This document shows positions 1-6,874 of a DNA stretch of 7,431 nucleotides, piece after piece. A program made the translations under genes and the position numbers. The DNA is from Beijerinckiaceae bacterium. GTDB lineage: Bacteria; Pseudomonadota; Alphaproteobacteria; Rhizobiales; Beijerinckiaceae. The notes below the pieces were generated by a model that had not been told where the DNA came from, searched no databases, and saw only the letters and a list, made by a program, of their open reading frames with translations. Within the stretch, counting starts at the first letter, position 1. Each line of letters opens with the position of its first letter. The stretch covers positions 1 to 7,431 of the forward strand of contig DAIESR010000312.1 in NCBI GenBank assembly GCA_027346205.1. Reading direction: 5' to 3'.

Positions 1-924
1 TGGCATCGGGCCGCACGGCGAGCGCCACGGCGGGATCGATCTCCGGATTTGGATTGGCGAGCGCCATGATCAAAGGCCGCTCGGCCATTTCCTTCACCAT
101 CTCTGGCTTCAGAACACCGCCCGCCGACAGGCCGAGAAAGACATCGGAGCCGCCGATTACATCTGCGAGCGTGCGCGCATTGGTATCCTTGGCATAAGGC
201 TCCTTCCATTGATCCATCAGCTCGGCGCGGCCCTTGTAGACGACGCCGACGATATCGGTGACGAAGATGTTTTCTCGCTTTGCGCCGAGACCGACGAGCT
301 GGTTGAGGCAGGAGAGCGCAGCGGCACCGGCGCCGGACGTGACGATCTTCGCATTGGCGATCGATTTGCCGGCAGTTCGAGCCCGTTCAAAATCGCCGCC
401 GCGACAATGATCGCCGTGCCATGCTGATCATCATGAAAGACGGGGATCGCCATCCGTTCCTTGAGCTTGCGCTCGATTTCGAAACATTCCGGCGCCTTGA
501 TATCTTCGAGATTAATGCCGCCGAAAGTCGGCTCCAACGCAGCGACGACATCAACGAAACGGTCGACATCGGTCTCCGCGACTTCGATATCAAAGACATC
601 GATACCGGCGAATTTCTTGAAGAGGACGGCCTTGCCTTCCATCACCGGCTTGGCGGCCAGCGGTCCGATCGTGCCAAGCCCGAGCACCGCCGTGCCATTG
701 GTGACCACGGCGACGAGATTCTGCCTGATCGTCAGCTCGCCCGCCTCCGTCGGGTTTTCGGCGATGGCGAGACAGGCAGCGGCGACACCCGGCGAATAGG
801 CCAGCGCGAGATCACGCTGATTGGCCAGCGGCTTCGTCGCTTGGATCTCGAGCTTGCCCGGGCGCGGCGTGCGATGATAGGCGAGGGCGCCCGTTTTCAG
901 ATCCGATGACAGAGGCATGGGCAT
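1..924 (-). pseudogene. maeB: Malic enzyme, N-terminal part, frameshifted and cut by the window edge
   Basis: This gene encodes malic enzyme, which oxidatively decarboxylates malate to pyruvate with reduction of NAD(P). The N-terminus ([20 protein letters not shown]) is typical of the bacterial MaeB type, which often also carries a C-terminal phosphotransacetylase-like domain; that part would lie outside the window. Visible landmarks are the catalytic Tyr43 in LAYSPGV, Lys92 in the [13 protein letters not shown] stretch, and the metal-binding acidic residues around ECFEIE (146-151) and HDDQHG (164-169). After Leu184 (codon 375-373) the frame breaks: one base is missing near 372/373, where CTGCCGGC would be CTGGCCGGC in an intact gene. 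Adding one base restores about 124 further family-like residues to the window edge with no stop, including the dinucleotide-binding TSGAGAAA. Read as it stands, the frame stops near 217. The ATG at 924 has a weak ribosome site, and a second ATG lies at 918. It may be a recent mutation or a sequence error. The family call is firm. Confidence 0.85.
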
Positions 925-1006
925 GGGCGAAAGCTCGATGTTCGAGAGGATCGGCGGGCAATCAAACCCTCTCCCTATGGCAGAGGATGGTCAGCGGAGC
1001 CAGCCG

Positions 1007-1048
1007 GGTACGGGGTTGCAATGTCGCAATTCGAGAAAGGACCGTACC
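1007..1048. repeat. Inverted repeat upstream of the malic enzyme gene
   Basis: GGTACGG (1007-1013) and CCGTACC (1042-1048) are perfect 7-bp inverted arms. A smaller TTGC (1016-1019) / GCAA (1026-1029) pair is nested inside. It lies in the 289-bp gap between ilvC and the malic enzyme gene, about 83-124 bp upstream of the malic enzyme start. It could be a structured leader or a protein-binding site, but short inverted arms this far apart also arise by chance. I saw no gene and no convincing promoter in this gap. Confidence 0.25.
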
Positions 1049-1114
1049 ACCTCGTCGCGCTCAGCATCTTCTCCCACGCAAGTCGGCGGTTGCCGATTTG
1101 CGTATCTTGAAATG

Positions 1115-1140
1115 CAGAACTCGGGCCTGCCCGAGTTCTG
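1115..1140 (-). terminator. Strong hairpin 3' of ilvC, possible terminator
   Basis: There is a perfect 11-bp inverted repeat: CAGAACTCGGG (1115-1125), a CCTG loop, and CCCGAGTTCTG (1130-1140). It lies 73 bp beyond the ilvC stop codon and before the malic enzyme gene. The stem is long and half GC. On the minus strand it is followed by CATTTCAAGAT rather than a T-run, so it is not a standard intrinsic terminator. It may instead mark an mRNA 3' end by blocking exonucleases, or act with Rho. The hairpin itself is certain; its role is inferred. Confidence 0.45.
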
Positions 1141-1213
1141 TTGGGAAAAAGTTTCCACCCTCGATTACCGCGCTTCAAAGCCCATGGTTCACCCGGCGGA
1201 AGGAGGGAAGCTC

Positions 1214-2338
<1,125 letters not shown>

Positions 2339-2367
2339 GTTTGACGCTATATTTCTTTATTTACTCT

Positions 2368-2709
2368 TCAGCGGTTCGCGTCCGAAAAGCCCAAAAGCGA
2401 AGCCAGAAGCCCTCGGATCTTGGACAGCAGCGCCTCGTCGATTGTGCCAATGGCAGGCATGACGACGCGCCGCTTATCGATCGATTTGATCTGATCGACA
2501 AGGACTTGGCCGTCTACTGGAGGTATGTCCGAAAGGCTGATTTTGAACGGCCAAGGTTTGGGATTGCGTGTGATCGGGCAAACGAGAATAAACGAAGACA
2601 CCTGATTATATGTCCTGTCAGAAACGACAAGCGCTGGACGCCGGCCTGACTGCTCGTGTCCGAAAGCCGGGTCGAAATCGACCCAGACCAACTCCCCCGC
2701 TTCAACCAC
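2368..2709 (-). CDS. mazF: MazF/PemK-type toxin, endoribonuclease
   Basis: This 113-residue protein matches the MazF/PemK/CcdB-fold toxin family, whose members are typically sequence-specific mRNA interferases held inactive by their antitoxin. Family signs are the GELVWVDFDPAFGHEQ opening (5-20), GRRPALVVS with the conserved Arg24 (22-30), CPITRNPKPWPF (44-55) and the VDQIKSID segment (71-78), followed by a C-terminal helix. The start is a GTG at 2709 with GAGGAAGAG placed just upstream. The gene lies 33 nt downstream of the mazE stop on the same strand, the usual antitoxin-first order. Length and motifs look complete, so the toxin is probably functional. The cleavage sequence cannot be predicted. 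Confidence 0.92.
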   Translation of the reverse strand: MVEAGELVWVDFDPAFGHEQSGRRPALVVSDRTYNQVSSFILVCPITRNPKPWPFKISLSDIPPVDGQVLVDQIKSIDKRRVVMPAIGTIDEALLSKIRGLLASLLGFSDANR

Positions 2710-2742
2710 ATCTCTTCCTCAGAAGTTGCAAGACAAAAATTC

Positions 2743-3018
2743 TCACTTGCCTTCCTTTGGCGCACCGTCTGGCCAAGGTGCTTCGACCGCGCTCCAATCT
2801 TCGAAAGCAGGCTCATTGTCTCGCCCCAGTCTTTTCATCTCGGCAACGAGATCTTCGATCCGGTAGCAAGGGATCGCCTTGAGAGGCCTTAACCGAGCCT
2901 CCTGACCTTCAACCACAAGTTCCACCTCTTGGCCGAGCTTGAGACCGAGTTCGTCCACTATAGCCTTGGGGAGCCGGAGGGCAGTCGAGTTTCCCCATTT
3001 CGCAATCTGAACGCGCAT
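2743..3018 (-). CDS. mazE: MazE-type antitoxin, AbrB-like DNA-binding protein
   Basis: This 91-residue antitoxin partners the adjacent MazF. Residues 1-47 form a SpoVT/AbrB swapped-hairpin DNA-binding domain (MRVQIAKWGNSTALRLPKAI, then ELGLKLGQEVEL). The acidic, tryptophan-containing tail (about 52-82, with EDW and APW) is the kind of flexible segment that wraps around and blocks MazF in this family. The ATG at 3018 has a good AGAGGTG ribosome site 4 nt upstream. A perfect inverted repeat lies 12 bp ahead of the start and is the likely autoregulatory operator. The pair sits between ilvN and ilvC, 69 bp downstream of the ilvN stop, with no clear terminator between, so some readthrough from the ilv operon is possible. 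Confidence 0.92.
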   Translation of the reverse strand: MRVQIAKWGNSTALRLPKAIVDELGLKLGQEVELVVEGQEARLRPLKAIPCYRIEDLVAEMKRLGRDNEPAFEDWSAVEAPWPDGAPKEGK

Positions 3019-3030
3019 GATTCACCTCTA

Positions 3031-3053
3031 TTGGATATACAATGTATATCCAA
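3031..3053 (-). promoter_or_regulatory. mazEF operator and promoter region
   Basis: TTGGATATAC (3031-3040), an AAT spacer, and GTATATCCAA (3044-3053) form a perfect 10-bp inverted repeat just ahead of mazE. MazE-family antitoxins commonly repress their own operon from such sites. The AT-rich arms also supply -10-like hexamers on the minus strand (TATACA at 3048-3043), and a TTGAAA (3068-3063) lies 14 bp further up, which is short for a standard promoter spacing. Bound protein would cover the promoter. The repeat is seen directly; autoregulation is inferred from the family. Confidence 0.75.
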
Positions 3054-3087
3054 ATAAGCCGATTTCAAAGCCTCACCTGCAATCCCC

Positions 3088-3639
3088 TCAAATCGGATCT
3101 TTCCCGCGCGACATGGCGGCGACGCCGGTGCGCGAGACTTCTACAAGCCCGAGCGGCCGCATCAGCTCGACGAATTGATCGATCTTGCTCACATTGCCGG
3201 TGATCTCGAAAACGAAGCTCTCGATCGACGCATCGATCACACGAGCGCGGAAAGCTTCGGCGAGCCGCAAGGCTTCGACCCTATTGTCGCCGCGGCCGGC
3301 GACCTTGATCATGGCCAGCTCGCGCTCGACGGCATTGCCGCGCAAGGTGAGATCCGTGACCTTGTGGATCGGAACGAGACGCTCCAACTGATGGCCGATC
3401 TGCTCGATCGCCTCGGGCGTGCCCGACGTCACGATCGTGATACGCGACAAATGTTCGGCATGGGCAACTTCGGCGACTGTCAAGCTCTCGATATTATAGC
3501 CGCGACCGGAAAAGAGGCCGACGACGCGCGCCAGCACGCCCGGCTCATTGTCGACGAGCACGGAGAGCGTATGCGATTCGAGATTCGATTTGCCGATCGC
3601 CGAGGAATAGGGCGAAAGCGGAGCTGCAGGCGCGTTCAT
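3088..3639 (-). CDS. ilvN: Acetolactate synthase small (regulatory) subunit
   Basis: This is the regulatory subunit of acetohydroxyacid synthase. It binds the large subunit, raises its activity and confers feedback inhibition by branched-chain amino acids, usually valine. It has 183 residues, normal for bacterial IlvN/IlvH. An ACT domain spans about residues 23-97 (HTLSVLVDNEPGVLARVVGL, then the GRGYNIESLTVA segment). The C-terminal small-subunit domain spans about 104-175 (ERELAMIKV, then the VIDASIESFVFEITG segment). The ATG at 3639 has AGAGGA 7 nt upstream. That ribosome site overlaps the TAG stop of the preceding SnoaL-like gene, and only 11 nt separate the two genes, so translation may be coupled. 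It should be cotranscribed with ilvB under the attenuator at 5850-5952. Confidence 0.96.
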   Translation of the reverse strand: MNAPAAPLSPYSSAIGKSNLESHTLSVLVDNEPGVLARVVGLFSGRGYNIESLTVAEVAHAEHLSRITIVTSGTPEAIEQIGHQLERLVPIHKVTDLTLRGNAVERELAMIKVAGRGDNRVEALRLAEAFRARVIDASIESFVFEITGNVSKIDQFVELMRPLGLVEVSRTGVAAMSRGKDPI

Positions 3640-3650
3640 GGCAAGGTCCT

Positions 3651-4010
3651 CTAAAACGCCGCGTAATGTGCCACGACCCGTGTAACTTGGCCGTCCGCTG
3701 AGAATTCCATCATTTCCGCACCGCGCCGGCCATCGTGCCTCTCATATTCGAGACAAAGACTGTTCACACCGTGATAGAGGCGCATGAGTCTGAAACGCAG
3801 TTTGGGCTGCGACGCCAAAGCCAACTCGAAATAGGGCCGCAGCGCGGCTTTACCCATGACGGTCCCATTTTCATAGCCGAGCCGGCGAATAACATTGGGC
3901 GATGTCAGGGTGACCTCATCATCATAATGCGACAGGATCGCATCGAGATCATGCGCATTCCAAGAGGTGATCCAAGCTTCGGCGAAATGATCGGCCCGCG
4001 ATAGGGTCAT
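3651..4010 (-). CDS. SnoaL/NTF2-like domain protein between ilvB and ilvN
   Basis: This is a small single-domain protein of 119 residues with the sequence style of the SnoaL/NTF2-like superfamily. It has an N-terminal helix with AWITSWNAHDLDAILSHYDD (12-31), a strand segment TLTSPN (34-39), a MGKAALRPYF turn-helix (52-61), then paired strands ending in EMMEFSADGQVTRVVAHYA (99-117). The superfamily covers cyclases, isomerases, dehydratases and many proteins of unknown role, so no reaction can be assigned. The ATG at 4010 lies 33 nt after the ilvB stop, and the TAG at 3651 lies 11 nt before ilvN, so it is embedded in the acetolactate synthase operon. Its ribosome site is weak. There is no signal peptide. 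It may be a passenger, or may act on an ilv intermediate or by-product; the latter is speculation. Confidence 0.85.
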   Translation of the reverse strand: MTLSRADHFAEAWITSWNAHDLDAILSHYDDEVTLTSPNVIRRLGYENGTVMGKAALRPYFELALASQPKLRFRLMRLYHGVNSLCLEYERHDGRRGAEMMEFSADGQVTRVVAHYAAF

Positions 4011-4043
4011 GACGAAAGTCCCAAAAGGAAAAGACGATCTCGC

Positions 4044-5804
4044 TTACACCAACATCTTGCCGGCTTGATCGATCGCATTCTCGAGGTCCTCCTCCATATC
4101 CGGGAGGAGCATCTCATTATGCGCCTTGCCCGATGGAATCATCGGCAGGCAGTTTTCCATCTTGTCGACGATACAATCGAAGACCACCGTTCTCGGTGTT
4201 TCGATCATCTCCGCGATCGCCGCATCGAGATCGGCGGGATCGGAACATCGCATGCCATGCGCGCCATAGGCCTCGGCCAATTTGACGAAATCGGGCAGCG
4301 CGGCGGCATAGCTCTCCGAATAGCGGCTGCCGTGCAGAAGCTCCTGCCATTGCCGCACCATGCCGAGATATTCATTGTTGAGAATGAAGATCTTCACCGG
4401 AAGCCGATATTGCGCCGCGGTCGACAGCTCCTGAATATTCATCAGGATCGAGCTTTCGCCGGCAATGTCGATGACGAGCGATTGCGGATGCGCCATTTGC
4501 GCGCCGATCGCCGCCGGCAGGCCATAGCCCATGGTGCCGAGGCCACCGCTCGTCATCAGCCGATTCGGCTCCTCGAAATGATAATGCTGCGCCGCCCACA
4601 TCTGATGCTGGCCGACCTCCGTCGTGATGTAAGTGTCCTTGTCCTTGGTCGCGGCATAGAGCCGCTCGATGGCCCATTGTGGCTTGATGACCTTGTCGGA
4701 GAATTTATAGGACAGCGACCGACGACCTCGCCAGACCGCGATCTGATCCCACCATTTCTGCAAAGCCGGTGCATCCGACTTCAAGCCGCGTTGGCGCCAA
4801 ACGCCGAGCATATCCGCGAGGACGTTGGCGCAGTCGCCGATGATGCCGAGATCGATCTTCACATTCTTATTGATCGAGGAGGGATCGATATCGATATGGA
4901 TCTTGGTTGAGCCCGGCGAGAAAGCGTCGAGCCGCCCGGTGATGCGATAGTCGAAACGGGACCCTACTGCGATCATCAGATCGCAATCATGCATCGCATT
5001 ATTGGCTTCAAATGTCCCGTGCATGCCCAGCATGCCGAGCCAATTGGGACCCGCCGCCGGATAAGCGCCGAGTCCCATCAAGGTCGAGGTGACGGGAAAG
5101 CCCGTGGCGGCAACGAGCTCGCGCAGCAGGCGCGAAGCTTCCGGGCCGGAATTGATGACGCCGCCGCCAGTATAGAAGATCGGTTTTTTAGCCGCGGCCA
5201 TGAGCATGACCGCCTGCTCGATCCTGTCGGGCGCCCCCTTAACCTGCGGATGATAGCTCTTGTGCTCGATATTCTGCGGCCCGGCATAGGTGCCACGGGC
5301 GAATTGAACGTCTTTCGGAATGTCGATGACCACGGGGCCCGGTCGGCCGTGCTGGGCAACGTAAAACGCTTCATGCAGCACGCGCGGCAGATCCTCGACC
5401 GAGCGGACGAGATAATTATGCTTGGTGCAATGGCGGGTGATGCCAACCGTGTCGCATTCCTGAAAGGCGTCGGAGCCGATGAGGTGCGTCGGCACCTCGC
5501 CGGTGATGCAGACGATCGGGATCGAATCCATCAAGGCATCGGTGAGGCCAGTGATGGCATTGGTGGCCCCGGGGCCGGACGTGACGAGCAAAACGCCGAC
5601 CTTGCCGCTCGAGCGCGCATATCCCTCGGCCGCATGGGCCGCGCCCTGCTCATGCCGCACGAGAATGTGCTGCACGGCATTCTGCTGGAAAAGCGCATCA
5701 TAGATCGGCAGAACGGCGCCGCCCGGATAGCCGAAAATCGTCTCGACGCCCTGATCCTTCAGAGCCTCGACGACCATGTCCGCGCCGGTCATCACATCCG
5801 CCAT
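4044..5804 (-). CDS. ilvB: Acetolactate synthase large (catalytic) subunit
   Basis: This thiamine-diphosphate enzyme condenses two pyruvates to 2-acetolactate, or pyruvate with 2-oxobutyrate, the first common step of branched-chain amino acid synthesis. It has 586 residues, full length. The N-terminal ThDP domain (about 1-170) has FGYPGGAVLPIYDAL, catalytic Glu52 in RHEQGAAHAAEGYAR, VTSGPGATNA and GSDAFQECD. The central FAD-type domain is about 190-340, and the C-terminal ThDP domain about 370-550. Two conserved motifs differ from the usual form. The FAD-domain motif reads GSRFDYRITG (281-290) where FDDR is usual. The ThDP/Mg2+ motif begins GES (449-451) where GDG or GDA is usual, followed by the expected NN (476-477). 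The ATG at 5804 has GGAGG 5 nt upstream. It heads an operon with the SnoaL-like gene and ilvN, and an attenuator precedes it. The role as biosynthetic synthase is clear from context. Confidence 0.97.
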   Translation of the reverse strand: MADVMTGADMVVEALKDQGVETIFGYPGGAVLPIYDALFQQNAVQHILVRHEQGAAHAAEGYARSSGKVGVLLVTSGPGATNAITGLTDALMDSIPIVCITGEVPTHLIGSDAFQECDTVGITRHCTKHNYLVRSVEDLPRVLHEAFYVAQHGRPGPVVIDIPKDVQFARGTYAGPQNIEHKSYHPQVKGAPDRIEQAVMLMAAAKKPIFYTGGGVINSGPEASRLLRELVAATGFPVTSTLMGLGAYPAAGPNWLGMLGMHGTFEANNAMHDCDLMIAVGSRFDYRITGRLDAFSPGSTKIHIDIDPSSINKNVKIDLGIIGDCANVLADMLGVWRQRGLKSDAPALQKWWDQIAVWRGRRSLSYKFSDKVIKPQWAIERLYAATKDKDTYITTEVGQHQMWAAQHYHFEEPNRLMTSGGLGTMGYGLPAAIGAQMAHPQSLVIDIAGESSILMNIQELSTAAQYRLPVKIFILNNEYLGMVRQWQELLHGSRYSESYAAALPDFVKLAEAYGAHGMRCSDPADLDAAIAEMIETPRTVVFDCIVDKMENCLPMIPSGKAHNEMLLPDMEEDLENAIDQAGKMLV

Positions 5805-5849
5805 ATCTTCCTCCGTAGAGCCTTTTAGAGGCCGTTTGGAAATCCAGGC

Positions 5850-5873
5850 AATAAAAAAGGCCCGTGAGGGCCT
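5850..5873 (-). terminator. Intrinsic terminator in the ilvB leader (attenuator)
   Basis: Read on the minus strand, AGGCCC (5873-5868), a TCAC loop and GGGCCT (5863-5858) form a 6-bp GC-rich stem followed by TTTTTATT, the standard intrinsic terminator form. It ends about 45 nt before the ilvB ATG and faces ilvB, so it can only stop transcription entering ilvB. A competing 6-bp pairing exists between CCAGGC (minus strand 5875-5870), which overlaps the terminator 5' arm, and GCCTGG (5849-5844), downstream of the T-run. Together with the leader peptide upstream this indicates attenuation. I did not find a convincing antiterminator helix by eye. Confidence 0.8.
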
Positions 5874-5879
5874 GGGTAA

Positions 5880-5925
5880 GCGCCGATTGTAGGAAGCGGA
5901 GCTATCTCCGTCCTAACTTCGGCGC
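5880..5925 (-). promoter_or_regulatory. Long imperfect hairpin in the ilvB leader RNA
   Basis: Read on the minus strand the stem consists of three matched blocks: GCGCCGA with TCGGCGC (7 bp), TAGGA with TCCTA (5 bp) and CGGAG with CTCCG (5 bp). These are separated by a 3x3 internal loop and a 2-nt bulge, and close on an ATAG loop. The upstream arm overlaps the end of the candidate leader peptide, and its TAG stop lies at the loop. The terminator starts 6 nt further on. This is the position of a pause or 1:2 hairpin in classical amino acid attenuators, where a translating ribosome would open it. The pairing is seen directly; the function is inferred. Confidence 0.6.
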
Positions 5926-5952
5926 CGGGCATACGATAAGGAGGTCGGTCAA
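5902..5952 (-). CDS. Candidate ilv leader peptide, 16 residues
   Basis: A short frame starts at TTG (5952-5950) with AGAGGA 6 nt upstream (5964-5959) and reads MTDLLIVCPAPKLGRR, ending at TAG (5904-5902). Codons 4-7 are CTC CTT ATC GTA: Leu, Leu, Ile and Val in a row, the three end products of the pathway encoded downstream. They sit 7 nt before the 5' arm of the leader hairpin, and the intrinsic terminator follows. This is the arrangement of a classical attenuator, where a ribosome stalled on scarce Leu, Ile or Val tRNA changes RNA folding. The weak points are a TTG start, only four clustered control codons, and no clear antiterminator. Attenuation of ilvBN has, as I recall, been described in the alphaproteobacterium Caulobacter crescentus. 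It is not an enzyme and would act in cis only. Confidence 0.6.
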   Translation of the reverse strand: MTDLLIVCPAPKLGRR

Positions 5953-5982
5953 GAGAATTCCTCTGGAAACTTATAGCCGAGG

Positions 5983-6011
5983 TTCTTAACGGATGCCGCT
6001 TCGAGGGTCAA
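5983..6011 (-). promoter_or_regulatory. Possible promoter for the ilvB operon
   Basis: On the minus strand TTGACC (6011-6006) is followed after 17 bp by TAAGAA (5988-5983), a fair -35 and a poor -10. Initiation about 7 bp further on would place the leader peptide ribosome site some 15 nt into the transcript. An alternative -10, TATAAG (5975-5970), matches the consensus better but has no -35 and would start the RNA almost at the ribosome site. The start point is not determined by sequence alone. Confidence 0.3.
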
Positions 6012-6041
6012 CGGGCTAATTTGGCACAGCCGCCCTTTCGC

Positions 6042-6069
6042 TGAAGACCGCGCCACGGCGCGATCTTCA
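6042..6069. repeat. Imperfect palindrome between the DsrE gene and ilvB
   Basis: TGAAGA-C-CGCGC, a CACG loop, and GCGCG-A-TCTTCA pair over 11 bp with one mismatch. It lies about 145 bp beyond the stop of the second DsrE gene and about 30 bp above the possible ilvB promoter. No T-run follows on either strand, so it is not an intrinsic terminator. It may be an operator or an mRNA 3' end hairpin. The rest of 5965-6213 holds no gene I can support. A minus frame ending at 5949 (residues 1-71 from a TTG at 6164) is unlike anything I recognise. Confidence 0.35.
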
Positions 6070-6213
6070 TGCTCTTCGACAATGCGCAAAAACCGGGCGA
6101 CGCCTCGACTTGAGCAAATTAATGTCCAAACCCGTCGCCAGATTACGACGGCAATCGAGATCAAAGCAGGGAACAGCTATCGCCCTAGAAGCGAGGACGA
6201 CGACAGCCGAATA

Positions 6214-6735
6214 TCAGGGCTGGATCTGGACGTAACCTTCCTGGACGAGCTGGACGATCCGTGCAACGGCACCGGAATTGACCTTCACCATGGGCAGAAG
6301 ATCCGAATTGGTCCAATGATGGGCCGTCATCGTGACGAAACATTCCTCGATCTCGACGCCGTGGTCGATAAGATTCTTGATGAGACCCTTATAAGGATTG
6401 CCCGTTTTGACGCCTCTCACCGCATCATATTTTTGATCGTTGAGGAGCATATATCCCGCTGCGCCGTGAAAGACGCCAACGATTTTCACGGTCGTGCCAA
6501 CTTTCGGCAGACGCTCAGACGCGAGCGTCATATATTTCATGCCAACCGGCATATCGCCGGCAAAGGCCAGATGATCCATATTGAAGACGATCTTTGCTTC
6601 CTTCATCTTGACTGGCACATCGATATGAATGGCCGGGGCCGCCGTTTCCGCCCGAGCGGATTGGCTGAAGGGTAGGGCCATTGCGACGAGAGCCGCCAAT
6701 CCAGCGCAAGCACTAAACATTACCTTCGAGATCAT
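6214..6735 (-). CDS. Exported DsrE-fold protein (second of two)
   Basis: This 173-residue protein has an N-terminal signal peptide (basic MISK, hydrophobic core AGLAALVAMALPF, likely cut after SARA at residue 29), so it should work in the periplasm. The mature part follows the DsrE/DsrF-like pattern: VFNMDHLAFAG near the start, a VKIVGVFHGAAGYMLLND strand-turn (83-100), GLIKNLIDHGVEIEECFV (117-134) with the single mature cysteine Cys132 at the position where many family members have a conserved Cys, and the closing VARIVQLVQEGYVQI. The start chosen is the ATG at 6735, which has AAGGAG 7 nt upstream and gives a clean signal peptide; an upstream start at 6825 would bury it. It follows another exported DsrE protein by 139 nt. 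Roles in sulfur handling are known for some relatives, but none is shown here. Confidence 0.85.
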   Translation of the reverse strand: MISKVMFSACAGLAALVAMALPFSQSARAETAAPAIHIDVPVKMKEAKIVFNMDHLAFAGDMPVGMKYMTLASERLPKVGTTVKIVGVFHGAAGYMLLNDQKYDAVRGVKTGNPYKGLIKNLIDHGVEIEECFVTMTAHHWTNSDLLPMVKVNSGAVARIVQLVQEGYVQIQP

Positions 6736-6874
6736 GCACTTTCTCCTTAATGCCGCTGCCCACAAGGCCATTACGGCCTGCAGGCAATTGAGCGCACGAC
6801 CTAAGAGGCCGGGCGCAACCGCCACGGCCGGCTAGAGGATCATTGTCAAATATTGCAGCCGGTCGCTCACGCCA
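6736..6874 (-). other. Structured spacer between the two DsrE genes
   Basis: This 139-nt gap holds no gene. It contains AGGCC-ATTAC-GGCCT (6765-6779), and GCCTGCAGGC (6776-6785), a 10-bp palindrome that shares bases with it, so the two folds exclude each other. A minus-strand TTGACA occurs near 6850-6845 but no -10 follows at the right distance. Whether the two DsrE genes are cotranscribed or the second has its own promoter is open. Confidence 0.3.

Noticed and set aside
4065..5828. Two long plus-strand frames (4065-4910 and 4989-5828) opposite ilvB
   Set aside because: Both lie antisense to a gene with unambiguous motifs throughout, and their sequences are rich in Arg and Asp as expected from reversed codons.
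5825..5932. A 35-codon minus-strand frame starting at ATG 5932 and running through the terminator, as an alternative leader peptide
   Set aside because: It has no ribosome site, starts inside the control codons of the better candidate, and Leu, Ile and Val are scattered and not enriched.
5949..6164. A 71-codon minus-strand frame starting at TTG 6164, with a somewhat hydrophobic start
   Set aside because: No ribosome site, no recognisable family, and its end overlaps the candidate leader peptide in another frame. It is too weak to report as a gene.
6082..6675. A 197-codon plus-strand frame opposite the second DsrE gene
   Set aside because: The minus-strand gene has a signal peptide, a good ribosome site and family-like sequence, and this frame is its antisense.
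6736..6825. A longer second DsrE protein starting at 6825
   Set aside because: It would place 30 unrelated residues before a clear signal peptide, and the ATG at 6735 has a strong ribosome site.
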